DNA from: Thiomonas sp. FB-Cd
GTDB lineage: Bacteria > Pseudomonadota > Gammaproteobacteria > Burkholderiales > Burkholderiaceae_C
Assembly (NCBI RefSeq): GCF_000733775.1
Contig: NZ_JPOE01000002.1
Coordinates: 558,001-622,000 of the forward strand
Length of the DNA stretch: 64,000 nucleotides
Direction of reading: 5' to 3'
Positions within the stretch are counted from its first letter, which is position 1. The number at the start of each line of letters is the position of its first letter. Positions 46,538 through 54,980 of this stretch are shown one piece after another. A program made the translations under genes and the position numbers. The notes under the pieces were generated by a model, which saw only the letters and a list, made by a program, of their open reading frames with translations, was not told where the DNA came from and did no database searches.

Positions 46538-47071
46538 ATGATGGACATTGCACGCAATTTCGGATTTTTATTCAGTGAGGTGAGTCGACGATATGTCCAG
46601 CGCTTTGAGAGGAAGGCGCAGAAGATGTCATTGACGCTTCCGACGTGCAAGGTGCTGGCTTACCTCGAACGAAACGCAGGAATCAGTCAGGCAAGGCTTG
46701 CCGAGCTTACAAATATCGAACCGATGACGGTTGTGCGGATCCTTGACCGGATGGAAGCGGAAGGGCTGGTTGAACGCAGGCAGGATCCCATCGATCGACG
46801 AGCGCACTGCCTTTGCCTGACATCACAGGCAAAGCCCGCATTGGACGAAATCTGGCGCCTCGCCGACCAGACTCGTGCAGAGATATTTGCGGGCGTCAGC
46901 CAGGCGGAACGCACAGCTTTTCTCCATGTTCTTGCGCGCTTGGCACACAACCTCAGGGTCTTGGAAGAACCGTCGATCGACGGCGACCCAGGGGTGGCGC
47001 AACCATCACCCGGGAGAAAATCACTCGCCAGTACGCGCTGCACACGGATTCCGGTTGACCGCACGCGCTGA
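46538..47071 (+). CDS. MarR-family transcriptional regulator
   Basis: 177 aa from the ATG at 46538 (or the adjacent 46541). MDIARNFGFLFSEVSRRYVQRFE dimer helix, SQARLAELTNIEPMTVVRILDRMEAEGLVER (recognition helix region) and the wing RQDPIDRRAHCLCL are standard MarR. The C-terminal ~35 residues after LEEP are Ser/Arg-rich and unconserved, unusual for the family and possibly a read-through extension. Divergent from emrB, its likely target. A GAGG SD is 13 bases before the ATG. Confidence 0.87.
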   Translation: MMDIARNFGFLFSEVSRRYVQRFERKAQKMSLTLPTCKVLAYLERNAGISQARLAELTNIEPMTVVRILDRMEAEGLVERRQDPIDRRAHCLCLTSQAKPALDEIWRLADQTRAEIFAGVSQAERTAFLHVLARLAHNLRVLEEPSIDGDPGVAQPSPGRKSLASTRCTRIPVDRTR

Positions 47072-47648
47072 CAAAACGCCCTAGTGTCGGACGTCTGACG
47101 GGGCCCAGCGGCGCAATTGGTATGCCTGCGGGAGGGAGCCGCGCTCCTGATTCAGGCCCGTTGCTGATTGTCAGGCTTGAGCTGGCGCATTGGCCTTAGG
47201 GAGACAAGGCCGGGTAGGGCATGGATCGCATCAAACTTTGTGCGAATCGGTGTAGGCGAGATCATGCCTGCATTCCTCGTCCGAATGTTGCGCCGAATCG
47301 ACGAGCAGGGCGCCGCGCTTGTTCATGTCCTGAGGCTAAACTGCGGCGCATGCCTCGAGTTCGCGGGGAACGGGCGCTGCCATTTGGCGTCGCGAGGAAA
47401 GGATCATGCGCTTGGGAACCTATCAGTTGGTTTTTCTGGTGCTCTTGGTCATAAGGGCCATCGCGACCGATTTGCGGTTCGCGCCCAATGAAGCACGCGG
47501 TGCCGGCCACCGAGGGCATGTGCTTGGCATGTTCTTGTTGTCAATCGTGACAACGACACGCTGGCAAAGGGCTAGCACGGCGTACCAGCGAACCTCGACT
47601 GCCGCATGCATGCGGTACAACCCCGAGCGTCTTACCTGTGCCTGACCT
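47072..47648. other. Intergenic region with one doubtful small frame
   Basis: 577 bases. The only frame with an SD-like start is an ATG at 47406 (79 aa, N-terminus MRLGTYQLVFLVLLVIRAIA, hydrophobic; preceded by GAGGAAAGGA). The rest of it is not membrane-like and I recognise no family. It could be a decayed small membrane protein gene. No other structure stands out. Confidence 0.35.
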
Positions 47649-48998
47649 GTGAGGTTGAATTTTCTCCGTCGATTGCCGCAATCGTTGATTGCGCTACCCA
47701 ACAGAGGCCTGCGTACAGTCTCTCGTATCCGCTTGAAATCGGGAAGCGGGATTCTTTCAGTCGTGCAAAGTCGGGACATTCTTGATGGGATAGGCGGCGG
47801 GGGACGAGGTCCTGACCTGTTTGCGCGTTATCTGGCCCTTGAAGAAGCGATTGTGGGAAGTCCTTTGAGCACTGGAAACCGGGTGCTTCTGCTTCAAGAT
47901 GGTCCAGCCACGTACCAAGCCATGTATGCGGCCATCTTGGGTGCGCAGGACCACATCAACATCGAAACGTACATCTTGGATGATGACGCTGTTGGGCAAA
48001 GTTTTGCGCAAGCTCTGATCGACAAACAGCGTGAAGGCGTCCAAGTCAACATGATTCACGACAGCATCGGTACCTTCACGACCCCAGCTTCATTCTTCCA
48101 GCGGTTGGCCGAAAGTGGTATTCGCGTGCTTGAATTTAATCCTGTGAATCCTTTGTCGGTGCGTAAAGTCTGGGAATTGAATCGGCGCGACCACCGCAAA
48201 CTGCTGATCGTGGACGGGCGCATTGCTTTCCTGGGGGGAATCAATATCAGCAGCGTGTATTCGGGCGGATCATTCAACGCTGGCTCGCGCATGGGTCCTG
48301 ACACTGCGCTGGCGTGGCGCGATACCGATCTGCAATTGGAAGGGCCAGTAGTTGCGGAGTTTCAAAAGCTCTTTCTCGCCGCATGGGACAAGCAGTCGGG
48401 GCAACCACTGGCGTTGAGGAAGTATTTCCCGACGATCAAGAGTGTCGGCCATGAGGTGGTGCGCGCGATCGGCAGTTCGCCAGAGGACTCCTACAGCCTG
48501 ATCTATGTGACCCTTCTCTCGGCCATTCGTAACGCGCGAGTTAGCGTGCACCTTATCAATGCTTACTTTGTTCCCGATCCACGTTTACTCGCAACTCTTG
48601 AGGCGGCGGCTAAACGTGGTGTGGACGTCACTCTAATCTTGCCCAGCCGGACGGATGCTTGGCTCGTCTTCTACGCGGGCCGCAGCTACTACGGGCGATT
48701 GCTCCGTTCGGGGGTGAAAATCTACGAGCGGCGAGGGGTCATCTTGCACTCAAAAGTGGCTTTGATCGATGGCGTTTGGGCCACGATCGGATCGACCAAT
48801 TTGGACTGGCGCAGCTTTCTCCACAACTACGAAGTGAACGCTGTGGTGCTCGGCGTGAACTTCGGCAACCAGGCCCAAGCCATGTTCAGCAAGGATCTGG
48901 ATGGCTCCGAAGCAATCACGCATGATCAGTGGAAGCGCCGTCCCATGGTTCAGCGGGCGAAGGAGATGTTCGCCCGCATGTGGAAGTACTGGTTGTGA
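47649..48998 (+). CDS. Cardiolipin synthase-like phospholipase D family protein
   Basis: About 449 aa. Two HKD motifs form the active site: HRKLLIVDG with His182, Lys184 and Asp189, and HSKVALIDGVWATIGSTNLD near residue 365. The sequence INIETYILDDDAVG and the ending AKEMFARMWKYWL resemble ClsB/ClsA-type enzymes that make cardiolipin from phosphatidylglycerol (or PE). There is no N-terminal pair of transmembrane helices as in ClsA. The start is a GTG at 47649 with no good SD; a TTG follows at 47655. No adjacent partner gene. Confidence 0.85.
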   Translation: MRLNFLRRLPQSLIALPNRGLRTVSRIRLKSGSGILSVVQSRDILDGIGGGGRGPDLFARYLALEEAIVGSPLSTGNRVLLLQDGPATYQAMYAAILGAQDHINIETYILDDDAVGQSFAQALIDKQREGVQVNMIHDSIGTFTTPASFFQRLAESGIRVLEFNPVNPLSVRKVWELNRRDHRKLLIVDGRIAFLGGINISSVYSGGSFNAGSRMGPDTALAWRDTDLQLEGPVVAEFQKLFLAAWDKQSGQPLALRKYFPTIKSVGHEVVRAIGSSPEDSYSLIYVTLLSAIRNARVSVHLINAYFVPDPRLLATLEAAAKRGVDVTLILPSRTDAWLVFYAGRSYYGRLLRSGVKIYERRGVILHSKVALIDGVWATIGSTNLDWRSFLHNYEVNAVVLGVNFGNQAQAMFSKDLDGSEAITHDQWKRRPMVQRAKEMFARMWKYWL

Positions 48999-49541
48999 GG
49001 AGCAGGCCGTCTTAGGTGCGCTGTTGGCTTAGGCCGGGCCAAGGGTCAGCGCCACGACGTTTCGTCAGCTCGATGCGTCAGATCAAGGGACTTCCGCTGG
49101 TACGCAGAATTTGCATATCCGACAAAATAAGTTACATACTTGCGCATTGTGATACGAAGGGCTAGCCTTCAGCAATCAATCGTGAATTGGTGGCCGTGAT
49201 TTGGTTGAGTCTGCCTGCCTGGTTTGGGCAAAGGAAGGTGCGGCGGGATGCATCGCCCATTTTTTATAAGTGGGCTTGGCGCGCTTGTCGGCAGTATTGA
49301 AGGCAAGAGCGGCTGTGGTGCCGGGATTCAGTGGATTCTGTATTGCTTCCGGGGCCTCAGGTCATGGCGTTAATGCGCATGTTGGCTAGACACAAATCAA
49401 AGAGGGCCCTGTGCTTTTCCTGTTTATCGTCAAAGTGCCATTTTTGCCGGCGGAGGCTCGCAGTTGGTGTCCGAGAATCATCTAGGGTTGGAATCACCAT
49501 CTCCGCGTCACATTTCGCTTTCATCTTCTTGGGGGCTCATC
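48999..49541. other. Intergenic region without recognisable gene
   Basis: 543 bases between the phospholipase D gene and the BON lipoprotein gene. An A/T-rich patch (about 49120-49160) could hold promoters. I see no coding sequence with family resemblance and no clear operator. Confidence 0.5.
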
Positions 49542-49856
49542 ATGAAGCAAGTCAACAGAGTTCTTTCGGCGGTATTTCTGGCCTTTTCGCTGCTTTCCGT
49601 CGTGGGTTGTGCGTCGACAGCAAAGCAGGAGGGAACCGGTGAGTACCTTGATGACAGCGTCATTACTGCCAAAGTGAAAGCTGCCATATTGGGTGACCCC
49701 ACGCTGAAGGTCGCCGAGATCAACGTCGAGACTTTCAAAGGCGTCGTTCAACTCAGTGGCTTTGTGAGTTCACAAGCGGATATCAACAAGGCAGTGGAGT
49801 TGACCCGCAAAGTCCATGGTGTTGTCTCTGTCAAAAACGACATGCATGTCAAGTAA
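49542..49856 (+). CDS. BON-domain lipoprotein
   Basis: 104 aa. Lipoprotein signal MKQVNRVLSAVFLAFSLLSVVGC, with lipobox LSVVGC (modified Cys23), followed by one BON domain (about residues 36-102: DDSVITAKVKAAILGDPTLK, VVQLSGFVSSQ, VSVKNDMHVK). BON proteins bind phospholipids at the outer membrane and are induced by osmotic or envelope stress (OsmY-like). The G-rich SD lies before the ATG at 49542. It heads the small-protein stress region. Confidence 0.9.
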   Translation: MKQVNRVLSAVFLAFSLLSVVGCASTAKQEGTGEYLDDSVITAKVKAAILGDPTLKVAEINVETFKGVVQLSGFVSSQADINKAVELTRKVHGVVSVKNDMHVK

Positions 49857-49867
49857 CGCAGGATCGG

Positions 49868-49919
49868 ATGCGGCTCGCGCCATCTCTGGATCACACCGGA
49901 ACGTCAGCGAGAGCCGCAT
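49868..49919 (+). repeat. Hairpin after the BON gene
   Basis: 9-bp inverted repeat ATGCGGCTC / GAGCCGCAT separated by 34 bases, 11 bases after the stop codon. No T-tract follows, so it may stabilise the messenger rather than terminate. Confidence 0.4.
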
Positions 49920-49997
49920 GCGTGTTCGTGCTGGGATGCCTCACATGGCACAGAGTGCAGACGCGCACGTTCTCGGCTTTTAATCGGAGGTAGAACT

Positions 49998-50954
49998 ATG
50001 CGCTACGCCATTTGCATTCTGTGCATGATGGTTTTCTCGGTGACTTCGGCCACCGCACAGGTGAGTATCGGTATAGGGCTTCCCGGATTGAGCATCGGCA
50101 TCAACATGCCGGTATATCCGGCTTTCGTTCGCGTGCCGAACTATCCCGTCTACTACGCTCCTGGAGTGTCCTCGAATTACTTCTTTTATGACGGTGTGTA
50201 CTGGGTTTTCCAGAACGACAATTGGTATGCGAGTTCTTGGTACAACGGGCCTTGGACGTTTGTGAATCCTGACGCGGTTCCGCTGTTCGTCCTGCGCATC
50301 CCTGTGCGCTACTACCGGGCTCCACCAACTTATTTTCGCGGGTGGCAACCGGATGCGCCGCCCCGTTGGGGCGAACACTGGGGTCCGCAGTGGGAGCAGC
50401 ACCGCCGTGGATGGGATCAGTGGAATCACAGTGCAGTGCCTGCTCCGGCTCCACTGCCCACCTACCAGCGGCAGTATTCAGGGGATCGGTATCCTCGCGC
50501 CGAAGAGCAGCATATTCTTCGCAACGAGAAATACCGCTACGCGCCGCGCGATCCGATTGGTCGTGAGATCTATCAGGAACAGAACAGGCAAGGGGGGCCT
50601 GGACCTTCCCAGCAGAAGCCCGCAGCAGTGCCGCAACAGAGAAGCCCCGCGCAGCACGGCATCCAGCGATCGAACCCTCCTGGACAGTCCCGGCAGTACA
50701 GTCCAGGGGCGCCCTCTGACAGGTCCCCGCAACGGCAGGGCGCCAGTCCTCAGCGCCCATTACAAGCCCCAGCGCCGGTACAGCAAAGAGGCCCAGCTAC
50801 GCCGACCCCACGCGCTGCGCCACAGCCAGGCCCAGCCCAGCGTCAAGTGCCAAACTCAAGCCCGACACCGATGCCACAAGGGAAGGGGTTGAAGCAAGGT
50901 CAAGGTCAAGGTCGCGAGAAGGACGACCAACGCGGGCAGGGGCGTAATCAGTAA
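49998..50954 (+). CDS. Exported Pro/Gln-rich protein of unknown function
   Basis: 318 aa with signal peptide MRYAICILCMMVFSVTSATAQ. The first half after it is Tyr/Trp/Pro-rich with aromatic motifs (VYWVFQNDNWYASSWYNGPW, FRGWQPDAPPRWGEHWGPQW) resembling small secreted proteins of Burkholderiales. The second half (from ~180) is low-complexity Pro/Gln/Ser/Arg, ending in a Gly/Gln/Lys tail (KGLKQGQGQGREKDDQ). I do not recognise a named family or catalytic motif. A surface or periplasmic structural role is possible. It has a GGAGG SD before the ATG. Confidence 0.75.
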   Translation: MRYAICILCMMVFSVTSATAQVSIGIGLPGLSIGINMPVYPAFVRVPNYPVYYAPGVSSNYFFYDGVYWVFQNDNWYASSWYNGPWTFVNPDAVPLFVLRIPVRYYRAPPTYFRGWQPDAPPRWGEHWGPQWEQHRRGWDQWNHSAVPAPAPLPTYQRQYSGDRYPRAEEQHILRNEKYRYAPRDPIGREIYQEQNRQGGPGPSQQKPAAVPQQRSPAQHGIQRSNPPGQSRQYSPGAPSDRSPQRQGASPQRPLQAPAPVQQRGPATPTPRAAPQPGPAQRQVPNSSPTPMPQGKGLKQGQGQGREKDDQRGQGRNQ

Positions 50955-50994
50955 CTCCTGTATTGCCCAACTTAATGAACATGAGGAGCGCATC

Positions 50995-51456
50995 ATGAAA
51001 CTGTTGAACGGATTGCGTGTCGCGCTTGGTCTGGTGGCAATCTTGCTGCTGGGTGGATGCGCCTCACCCGGCTATCCCAGCTCGACCAGCTACCCAACAA
51101 ATACCACCGGGTACGCAGGGTATGGTGTTATCCAATCCGTTGAACTGGTCAAACAGTCGGGTACTGCGAGCAGCGGGATCGGCGTGGGCACGATTGCAGG
51201 GGGCGTCGTCGGAGGCATCCTTGGCAATCAAGTTGGCTCCGGAACCGGGCAAACCGCGGCCACCATCGGAGGGGTTGCAGCCGGTGCATATCTGGGTCAT
51301 CAACTGGAAAAAAATCAGCAGGGTTCAGGCAACGTCTATCAGTTCACCGTGCGCATGGACAACGGGTCCTATCAAACATTGACTCAAAGCACGAGCGACA
51401 ACTTTCAAGTGGGCGAGCGTGTACGCGTACAAAATGGCGCCCTCATGCGCCCCTGA
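50995..51456 (+). CDS. Glycine-zipper 2TM lipoprotein (SlyB-like)
   Basis: 153 aa. Lipoprotein signal with lipobox LLLGGC (Cys21). The glycine-zipper domain lies at about residues 62-100 (GIGVGTIAGGVVGGILGNQVGSGTGQ...), followed by a C-terminal beta part (YQFTVRMDNGSYQTLTQ, VGERVRVQNGALMRP), which is the SlyB/PcP family layout. SlyB proteins stabilise the outer membrane under Mg or LPS stress. It follows the Pro/Gln-rich gene by 40 bp, same strand. Confidence 0.9.
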   Translation: MKLLNGLRVALGLVAILLLGGCASPGYPSSTSYPTNTTGYAGYGVIQSVELVKQSGTASSGIGVGTIAGGVVGGILGNQVGSGTGQTAATIGGVAAGAYLGHQLEKNQQGSGNVYQFTVRMDNGSYQTLTQSTSDNFQVGERVRVQNGALMRP

Positions 51457-51518
51457 TTTCTATGGCGACGGCAGGGTGGTCACAGCGCGGTTGACCCATC
51501 TTGTGTTGCGGAAGCCAA

Positions 51519-51740
51519 CTAGCGCTTGTTGCCTCCCACCAGCAGGAGTACCCCACCGGCCACAATCGCCCCGACGCCAGCCCAGATCGGAATGTTGACC
51601 GTTTCCTTTTCCTTGACCGACAGTTCGATCGGTCCCAGCTTGGCCTCATGGGTCTGCTTCGTGTAACTAAAACCTCCATATACCAAGCCCAAGACCCCTG
51701 CGAGGATCAGAGCGAGTGCTGCAATCCGAAGTGGATTCAT
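51519..51740 (-). CDS. DUF3185 family small membrane protein
   Basis: 73 aa with two hydrophobic helices (about residues 4-24 and 48-68) joined by a charged loop (KLGPIELSVKEKETVNIP). This matches DUF3185, small inner-membrane proteins often near CsbD and BON stress genes. A GGAGACG SD-like sequence precedes the ATG. Function unknown. Confidence 0.82.
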   Translation of the reverse strand: MNPLRIAALALILAGVLGLVYGGFSYTKQTHEAKLGPIELSVKEKETVNIPIWAGVGAIVAGGVLLLVGGNKR

Positions 51741-51877
51741 GACGTCTCCCGTTATGCAAACACATGCCGGATCCTCGGAAGAGGAGCCGCATCATGGCGT
51801 TTTCCTCGCTGACTGACGAACTTCAACCAACTCCTGCGGTTGAACAGCTAAACCATATCGAATCCCGCTCAACCCCG

Positions 51878-52024
51878 TCAAGAACGTCGGCCTTGAATGA
51901 CATTGAGCACAATCAGCACGATCGCAATGATCAGAAGCACATGGATGAAACCCCCCATTGTGTACGAGCTGACAAGCCCAAGAATCCAGAGAACAACCAA
52001 AACAGCCGCGATAGTCCAGAGCAT
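51878..52024 (-). CDS. lmo0937-family membrane protein (48 aa)
   Basis: Very short gene read from an ATG at 52024 with SD AAGGAG 7 bases upstream. The protein begins MLWTIAAVLVVLWILGLV, then SSYTMGGFIHVLLIIAIVLI and ends VIQGRRS: two hydrophobic helices, the pattern of lmo0937-type proteins, which are stress-linked and of unknown function. It follows csbD on the same strand; before the IS630 insertion the gap between them was only about 42 bp, so they probably formed one operon that the insertion has split. Confidence 0.85.
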   Translation of the reverse strand: MLWTIAAVLVVLWILGLVSSYTMGGFIHVLLIIAIVLIVLNVIQGRRS

Positions 52025-52066
52025 TCTTTTTCTCCTTCTAAAACGATCTGACGATTCAATAAGCTA

Positions 52067-53230
52067 GTGTAGTGAATCATTCTTAAGTGAACTTAATGTC
52101 TTGCTGCATCTCCAATGTTTTACTGTGGACTGGCGTGGAGAGAGCGAGTGCGAGTTGCCCCTGAGATTGTTTTGACCAATGAGGAGCGAGCCGAGTTGAC
52201 GAAGCTGGCTCGTTCCAAGCTCACCAGCGTGAGGCTGGCGCAACGCGCACGCATCGTGCTGCTGGCTTCGCAGGGCATGCAGAGCAAGGAGATTGCCGCC
52301 GAGCTGGGCATTGGGCGAGTCCAGGTCTCGCGCTGGCGCGAACGCTATGCCGAGTTCAGGCTTGCGGGCATCGAGCACGACTTGCCGCGCGGGGCACCGC
52401 CGGTGACTGTGGATGTGGCGCGCCTCATCGAACTGACCACCCAGCGCAAGCCCGAGGCGGCCACGCACTGGAGCACCCGAACCCTGGCCGCCGAGTTGGG
52501 GGTCAGCGCAGCCAGCGTCTCGCGGCATTGGCGCAAGAACGGCCTGAAGCCCCATCTGGTGCGTGGCTTCAAGGTCTCGCGCGACCCGAAGTTCGTCGAG
52601 AAGCTCGAAGACATCGTGGGGCTGTACCTGTGGCCGCCCGAGCACGCCTTGGTGCTGTGCTGTGACGAGAAGAGCCAGGTGCAGGCGCTGGACCGCACAC
52701 AGCCTGGGCTGCCCCTGAAGAAGGGGCGTGCGCAGACGATGACGCACGACTACAAGCGCAACGGCACGACTACGCTGTTCGCGGCGCTGAACGTGCTCGA
52801 CGGCCAGGTCATCGGCCAGTGTCAGCAGCGCCACACCCACACCGAGTGGCTGAAGTTCCTGCGGCAGATCCACCGCGAGACGCCCAAAGGCAAGACGCTG
52901 CATCTGATCGCCGACAACTACGCCACGCACAAGCATCCTGCCGTACAGGCTTGGTTGACCAAGCATCCGCGATTCAACATGCACTTCACGCCGACCTCGG
53001 CGTCGTGGCGGAACAGGGTCGAGCGCTTCTGCCGCGACATCACCGTCAATCGGCTGCGCCGCGGCGTGTTCACCAGCGTGCCGCAGTTGATCACTGCCAT
53101 TGATGAGTACGTTGCCCATCACAACACCAAACCCAAGCCGTTCATCTGGACCAAGAGCGCTGCCGACATCCTGCAGAAGGTCATTCGTGCCAACAGTCAC
53201 TTAAGTTCTAAACAGAATGCAACACTACAC
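52067..53230 (+). mobile_element. IS630-family insertion sequence, complete
   Basis: 1164 bp between TA dinucleotides (52065-52066 and 53231-53232), the family's target duplication. The ends are inverted repeats: GTGTAGTGAATCATTC on the left and the complement of GAATGCAACACTACAC on the right, with similarity continuing around the ACTTAAGT boxes. One transposase gene fills it. The empty site reads AAGC-TA-GCTC, the end of csbD. Confidence 0.9.
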
Positions 53231-53233
53231 TAG
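52115..53233 (+). CDS. IS630-family transposase
   Basis: Up to 372 aa. N-terminal helix-turn-helix (MQSKEIAAELGIGRVQVSRWRERY), second DNA-binding part (LAAELGVSAASVSRHWRK), then a DDE nuclease with Asp184 in CCDEKSQVQ, Asp267 in LIADNYATHKH and Glu303 in SASWRNRVERF. The body is intact. The start may be the ATG at 52115 or a GTG at 52148 (RVAPEIVLT...), which matches related transposases better. The frame has no stop inside the element: it reads through the right inverted repeat and stops at TAG made from the TA target plus the next G. Confidence 0.93.
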   Translation: MFYCGLAWRERVRVAPEIVLTNEERAELTKLARSKLTSVRLAQRARIVLLASQGMQSKEIAAELGIGRVQVSRWRERYAEFRLAGIEHDLPRGAPPVTVDVARLIELTTQRKPEAATHWSTRTLAAELGVSAASVSRHWRKNGLKPHLVRGFKVSRDPKFVEKLEDIVGLYLWPPEHALVLCCDEKSQVQALDRTQPGLPLKKGRAQTMTHDYKRNGTTTLFAALNVLDGQVIGQCQQRHTHTEWLKFLRQIHRETPKGKTLHLIADNYATHKHPAVQAWLTKHPRFNMHFTPTSASWRNRVERFCRDITVNRLRRGVFTSVPQLITAIDEYVAHHNTKPKPFIWTKSAADILQKVIRANSHLSSKQNATLH

Positions 53234-53451
53234 CTCTTCTTGAACCATGAGTCACTCGCCTTGCGTTGCCATTCGGCAATTTGTTCATCAGCTTTGTCCT
53301 TGGCAACGCCGTAGCGCTCCTGGATCTTTCCGGCGAGCTGCTCGCGCCGACCTGCCACGACATCAAGGTCGTCATCGGTCAACTTCCCCCACTGCTCCTT
53401 GGCTTTCCCGGTGAGCTGTTTCCAGTTACCTTGAATTTGATCCCAGTTCAT
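53230..53451 (-). CDS. CsbD-family stress protein
   Basis: 73-aa hydrophilic protein: MNWDQIQGNWKQLTGKAKEQWG, KLTDDDLDVVAGRREQLAGKIQ and YGVAKDKADEQIAEWQRK follow the CsbD pattern closely. Such proteins accumulate in general stress; exact function unknown. The gene is complete: its TAG stop is at 53232-53230 and coincides with the IS630 target TA plus the terminal G of the element, so the insertion kept the reading frame. An AGAGGA SD precedes the ATG. Originally the lmo0937-type gene lay directly downstream. Confidence 0.92.
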   Translation of the reverse strand: MNWDQIQGNWKQLTGKAKEQWGKLTDDDLDVVAGRREQLAGKIQERYGVAKDKADEQIAEWQRKASDSWFKKS

Positions 53452-53648
53452 TTCAGAGTCCTCTCATGATTGCGGTAGAACACGAGCCCTTGTTGGATAT
53501 CGAAACGGGTACGCACTGTTTGTTACAGTAGTCCAAACCTAGGCCAATTGCCAGGAATCATTTCGCCGAATTTTCGACACGATTGAATGGCAGCGGTCAT
53601 GCCGGCTCGATCAGCTGCTTTCCATCAAACGGCTCCCCGATAATCAAG

Positions 53649-54725
53649 ATGATTCCACCTGATGATCATTCATCCGCGCGTTCGGAGAGCGGGGTGCTTC
53701 TTGCCCTTTTGGTCGTCGTCTCACTCGCGTTCGGGTGGATTCTGGTGCCGTTTTATGGGACGGTCTTGTGGGGGTCGATCATTGCGTTAACCTTCGCCCC
53801 CTTGTACCGGGCGCTGATTGCGCGTCTGAATGGACGCCGCACGCCAGCGGCACTTTTGACACTGATCATCGTCGCGTTGATCGTCGTGATTCCTTTTGCG
53901 CTGATCACCGCCTCGCTGGCGCGCGAGGCAACGCTGCTGTACCAAAGAATGCAGTCGGGAGCGCTCAATCCAGCGATTTACTTCCGCGGGGTGTTTGACG
54001 CGCTCCCCCAATGGGTTCTGGGGCTGATTGAGCGGTTTGGGCTGGCTGACTTCGATAGCCTACAGCGACGACTGGCCATCGCGGTAACGCAGGGCATGCA
54101 GTTCATTGCGACGCACGCTCTCAGCATCGGTCAGAACACCTTTGCGTTCGTCGCCAGCCTTTTCATCACCCTGTATCTCGCTTTCTTCCTCATCCGCGAC
54201 GGCGACGGTGTAGCGCGCGCCGTGCAGCAGGCGATTCGTCTGGCGGCCGAGCACAAACAGGAGTTGCTAAACAAGTTCACCACGGTGCTCCGTGCCACGG
54301 TCAAGGGCAACCTGCTGGTGGCAGCCGTCCAGGGCGCCCTGGGTGGCATCGCTTTCTGGCTCCTCGGCATCAATGCGGCCTTGCTATGGGCGGTGTTGAT
54401 GGGTTTTTTATCGTTGTTGCCTGCGGTCGGTGCCGCCTTGGTGTGGTTGCCTGTGGCAATCTATTTGCTCGTGACGGGCGCCATTTCGCATAGCATCGCG
54501 CTCACTGTCTACGGCGTGCTTGTGATCGGCCTGACTGACAACCTGCTGCGCCCGATTCTCGTGGGTAAAGACACGCGATTGCCTGACTATGTGGGCATGA
54601 TGGCGACACTTGGTGGCATGGCGGTCTTCGGGATCAATGGGTTCATCTTGGGCCCAGCCATCGCGGCCATGTTCATCGCGGTCTGGCACATCTATGGCAC
54701 GACGCGTGGCAACGCTATGCCCTAA
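53649..54725 (+). CDS. AI-2E family transporter (PerM-like permease)
   Basis: 358-aa membrane protein with about eight helices. The family pattern is visible in TVLWGSIIALTFAPLYRALI, SLFITLYLAFFLIRDGD (about residues 175-191), GFLSLLPAVGAALVWLP and VIGLTDNLLRPILVGKDTRLP. Members export autoinducer-2 or act as Na+/H+ antiporters; substrate not predictable. The ATG at 53649 is used because the 22 upstream in-frame residues are not family-like. In the stress-protein region, divergent from csbD. Confidence 0.88.
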   Translation: MIPPDDHSSARSESGVLLALLVVVSLAFGWILVPFYGTVLWGSIIALTFAPLYRALIARLNGRRTPAALLTLIIVALIVVIPFALITASLAREATLLYQRMQSGALNPAIYFRGVFDALPQWVLGLIERFGLADFDSLQRRLAIAVTQGMQFIATHALSIGQNTFAFVASLFITLYLAFFLIRDGDGVARAVQQAIRLAAEHKQELLNKFTTVLRATVKGNLLVAAVQGALGGIAFWLLGINAALLWAVLMGFLSLLPAVGAALVWLPVAIYLLVTGAISHSIALTVYGVLVIGLTDNLLRPILVGKDTRLPDYVGMMATLGGMAVFGINGFILGPAIAAMFIAVWHIYGTTRGNAMP

Positions 54726-54821
54726 GCCGCGCATTGGGTAATTCGGGGCGTTGCCTTACAGCCAATACTCCCACGCCCGCGCGAATAATTCCCTGATCCT
54801 CTCGCAGTGCGGGCGTCTTGG

Positions 54822-54980
54822 TCACAGCCGCCCAGTCAACAAAAGCACGACGATGATGATCACGACTAACCCCAGCGCACCGCTCGGGCCGTAGCCCCAG
54901 TTTCGACTGTGTGGCCAAGTCGGGATGACACCGATGAGCAACAGAATCAATACGACAAGCAGGATGGTTCCCAAGCCCAT
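54822..54980 (-). CDS. DUF3309 family small membrane protein
   Basis: 52 aa: MGLGTILLVVLILLLIGVIP, then WPHSRNWGYGPSGALG and a second helix VVIIIVVLLLTGRL. This is the DUF3309 pattern (GTILLIILILLLIGALP, P.SR.WGYGPSG). Function unknown, often in stress-gene neighbourhoods. The ATG at 54980 has an AAGAAG SD; a longer frame to 55019 adds 13 residues without support. Confidence 0.88.
   Translation of the reverse strand: MGLGTILLVVLILLLIGVIPTWPHSRNWGYGPSGALGLVVIIIVVLLLTGRL

Noticed and set aside
52064..53200. 378-aa minus-strand frame over the IS630 transposase
   Set aside because: Antisense of the transposase; no domain of its own.
53515..53529. ACTGT-N5-ACAGT as a LexA box upstream of csbD
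   Set aside because: LexA needs CTGT-N8-ACAG; the spacing is wrong.
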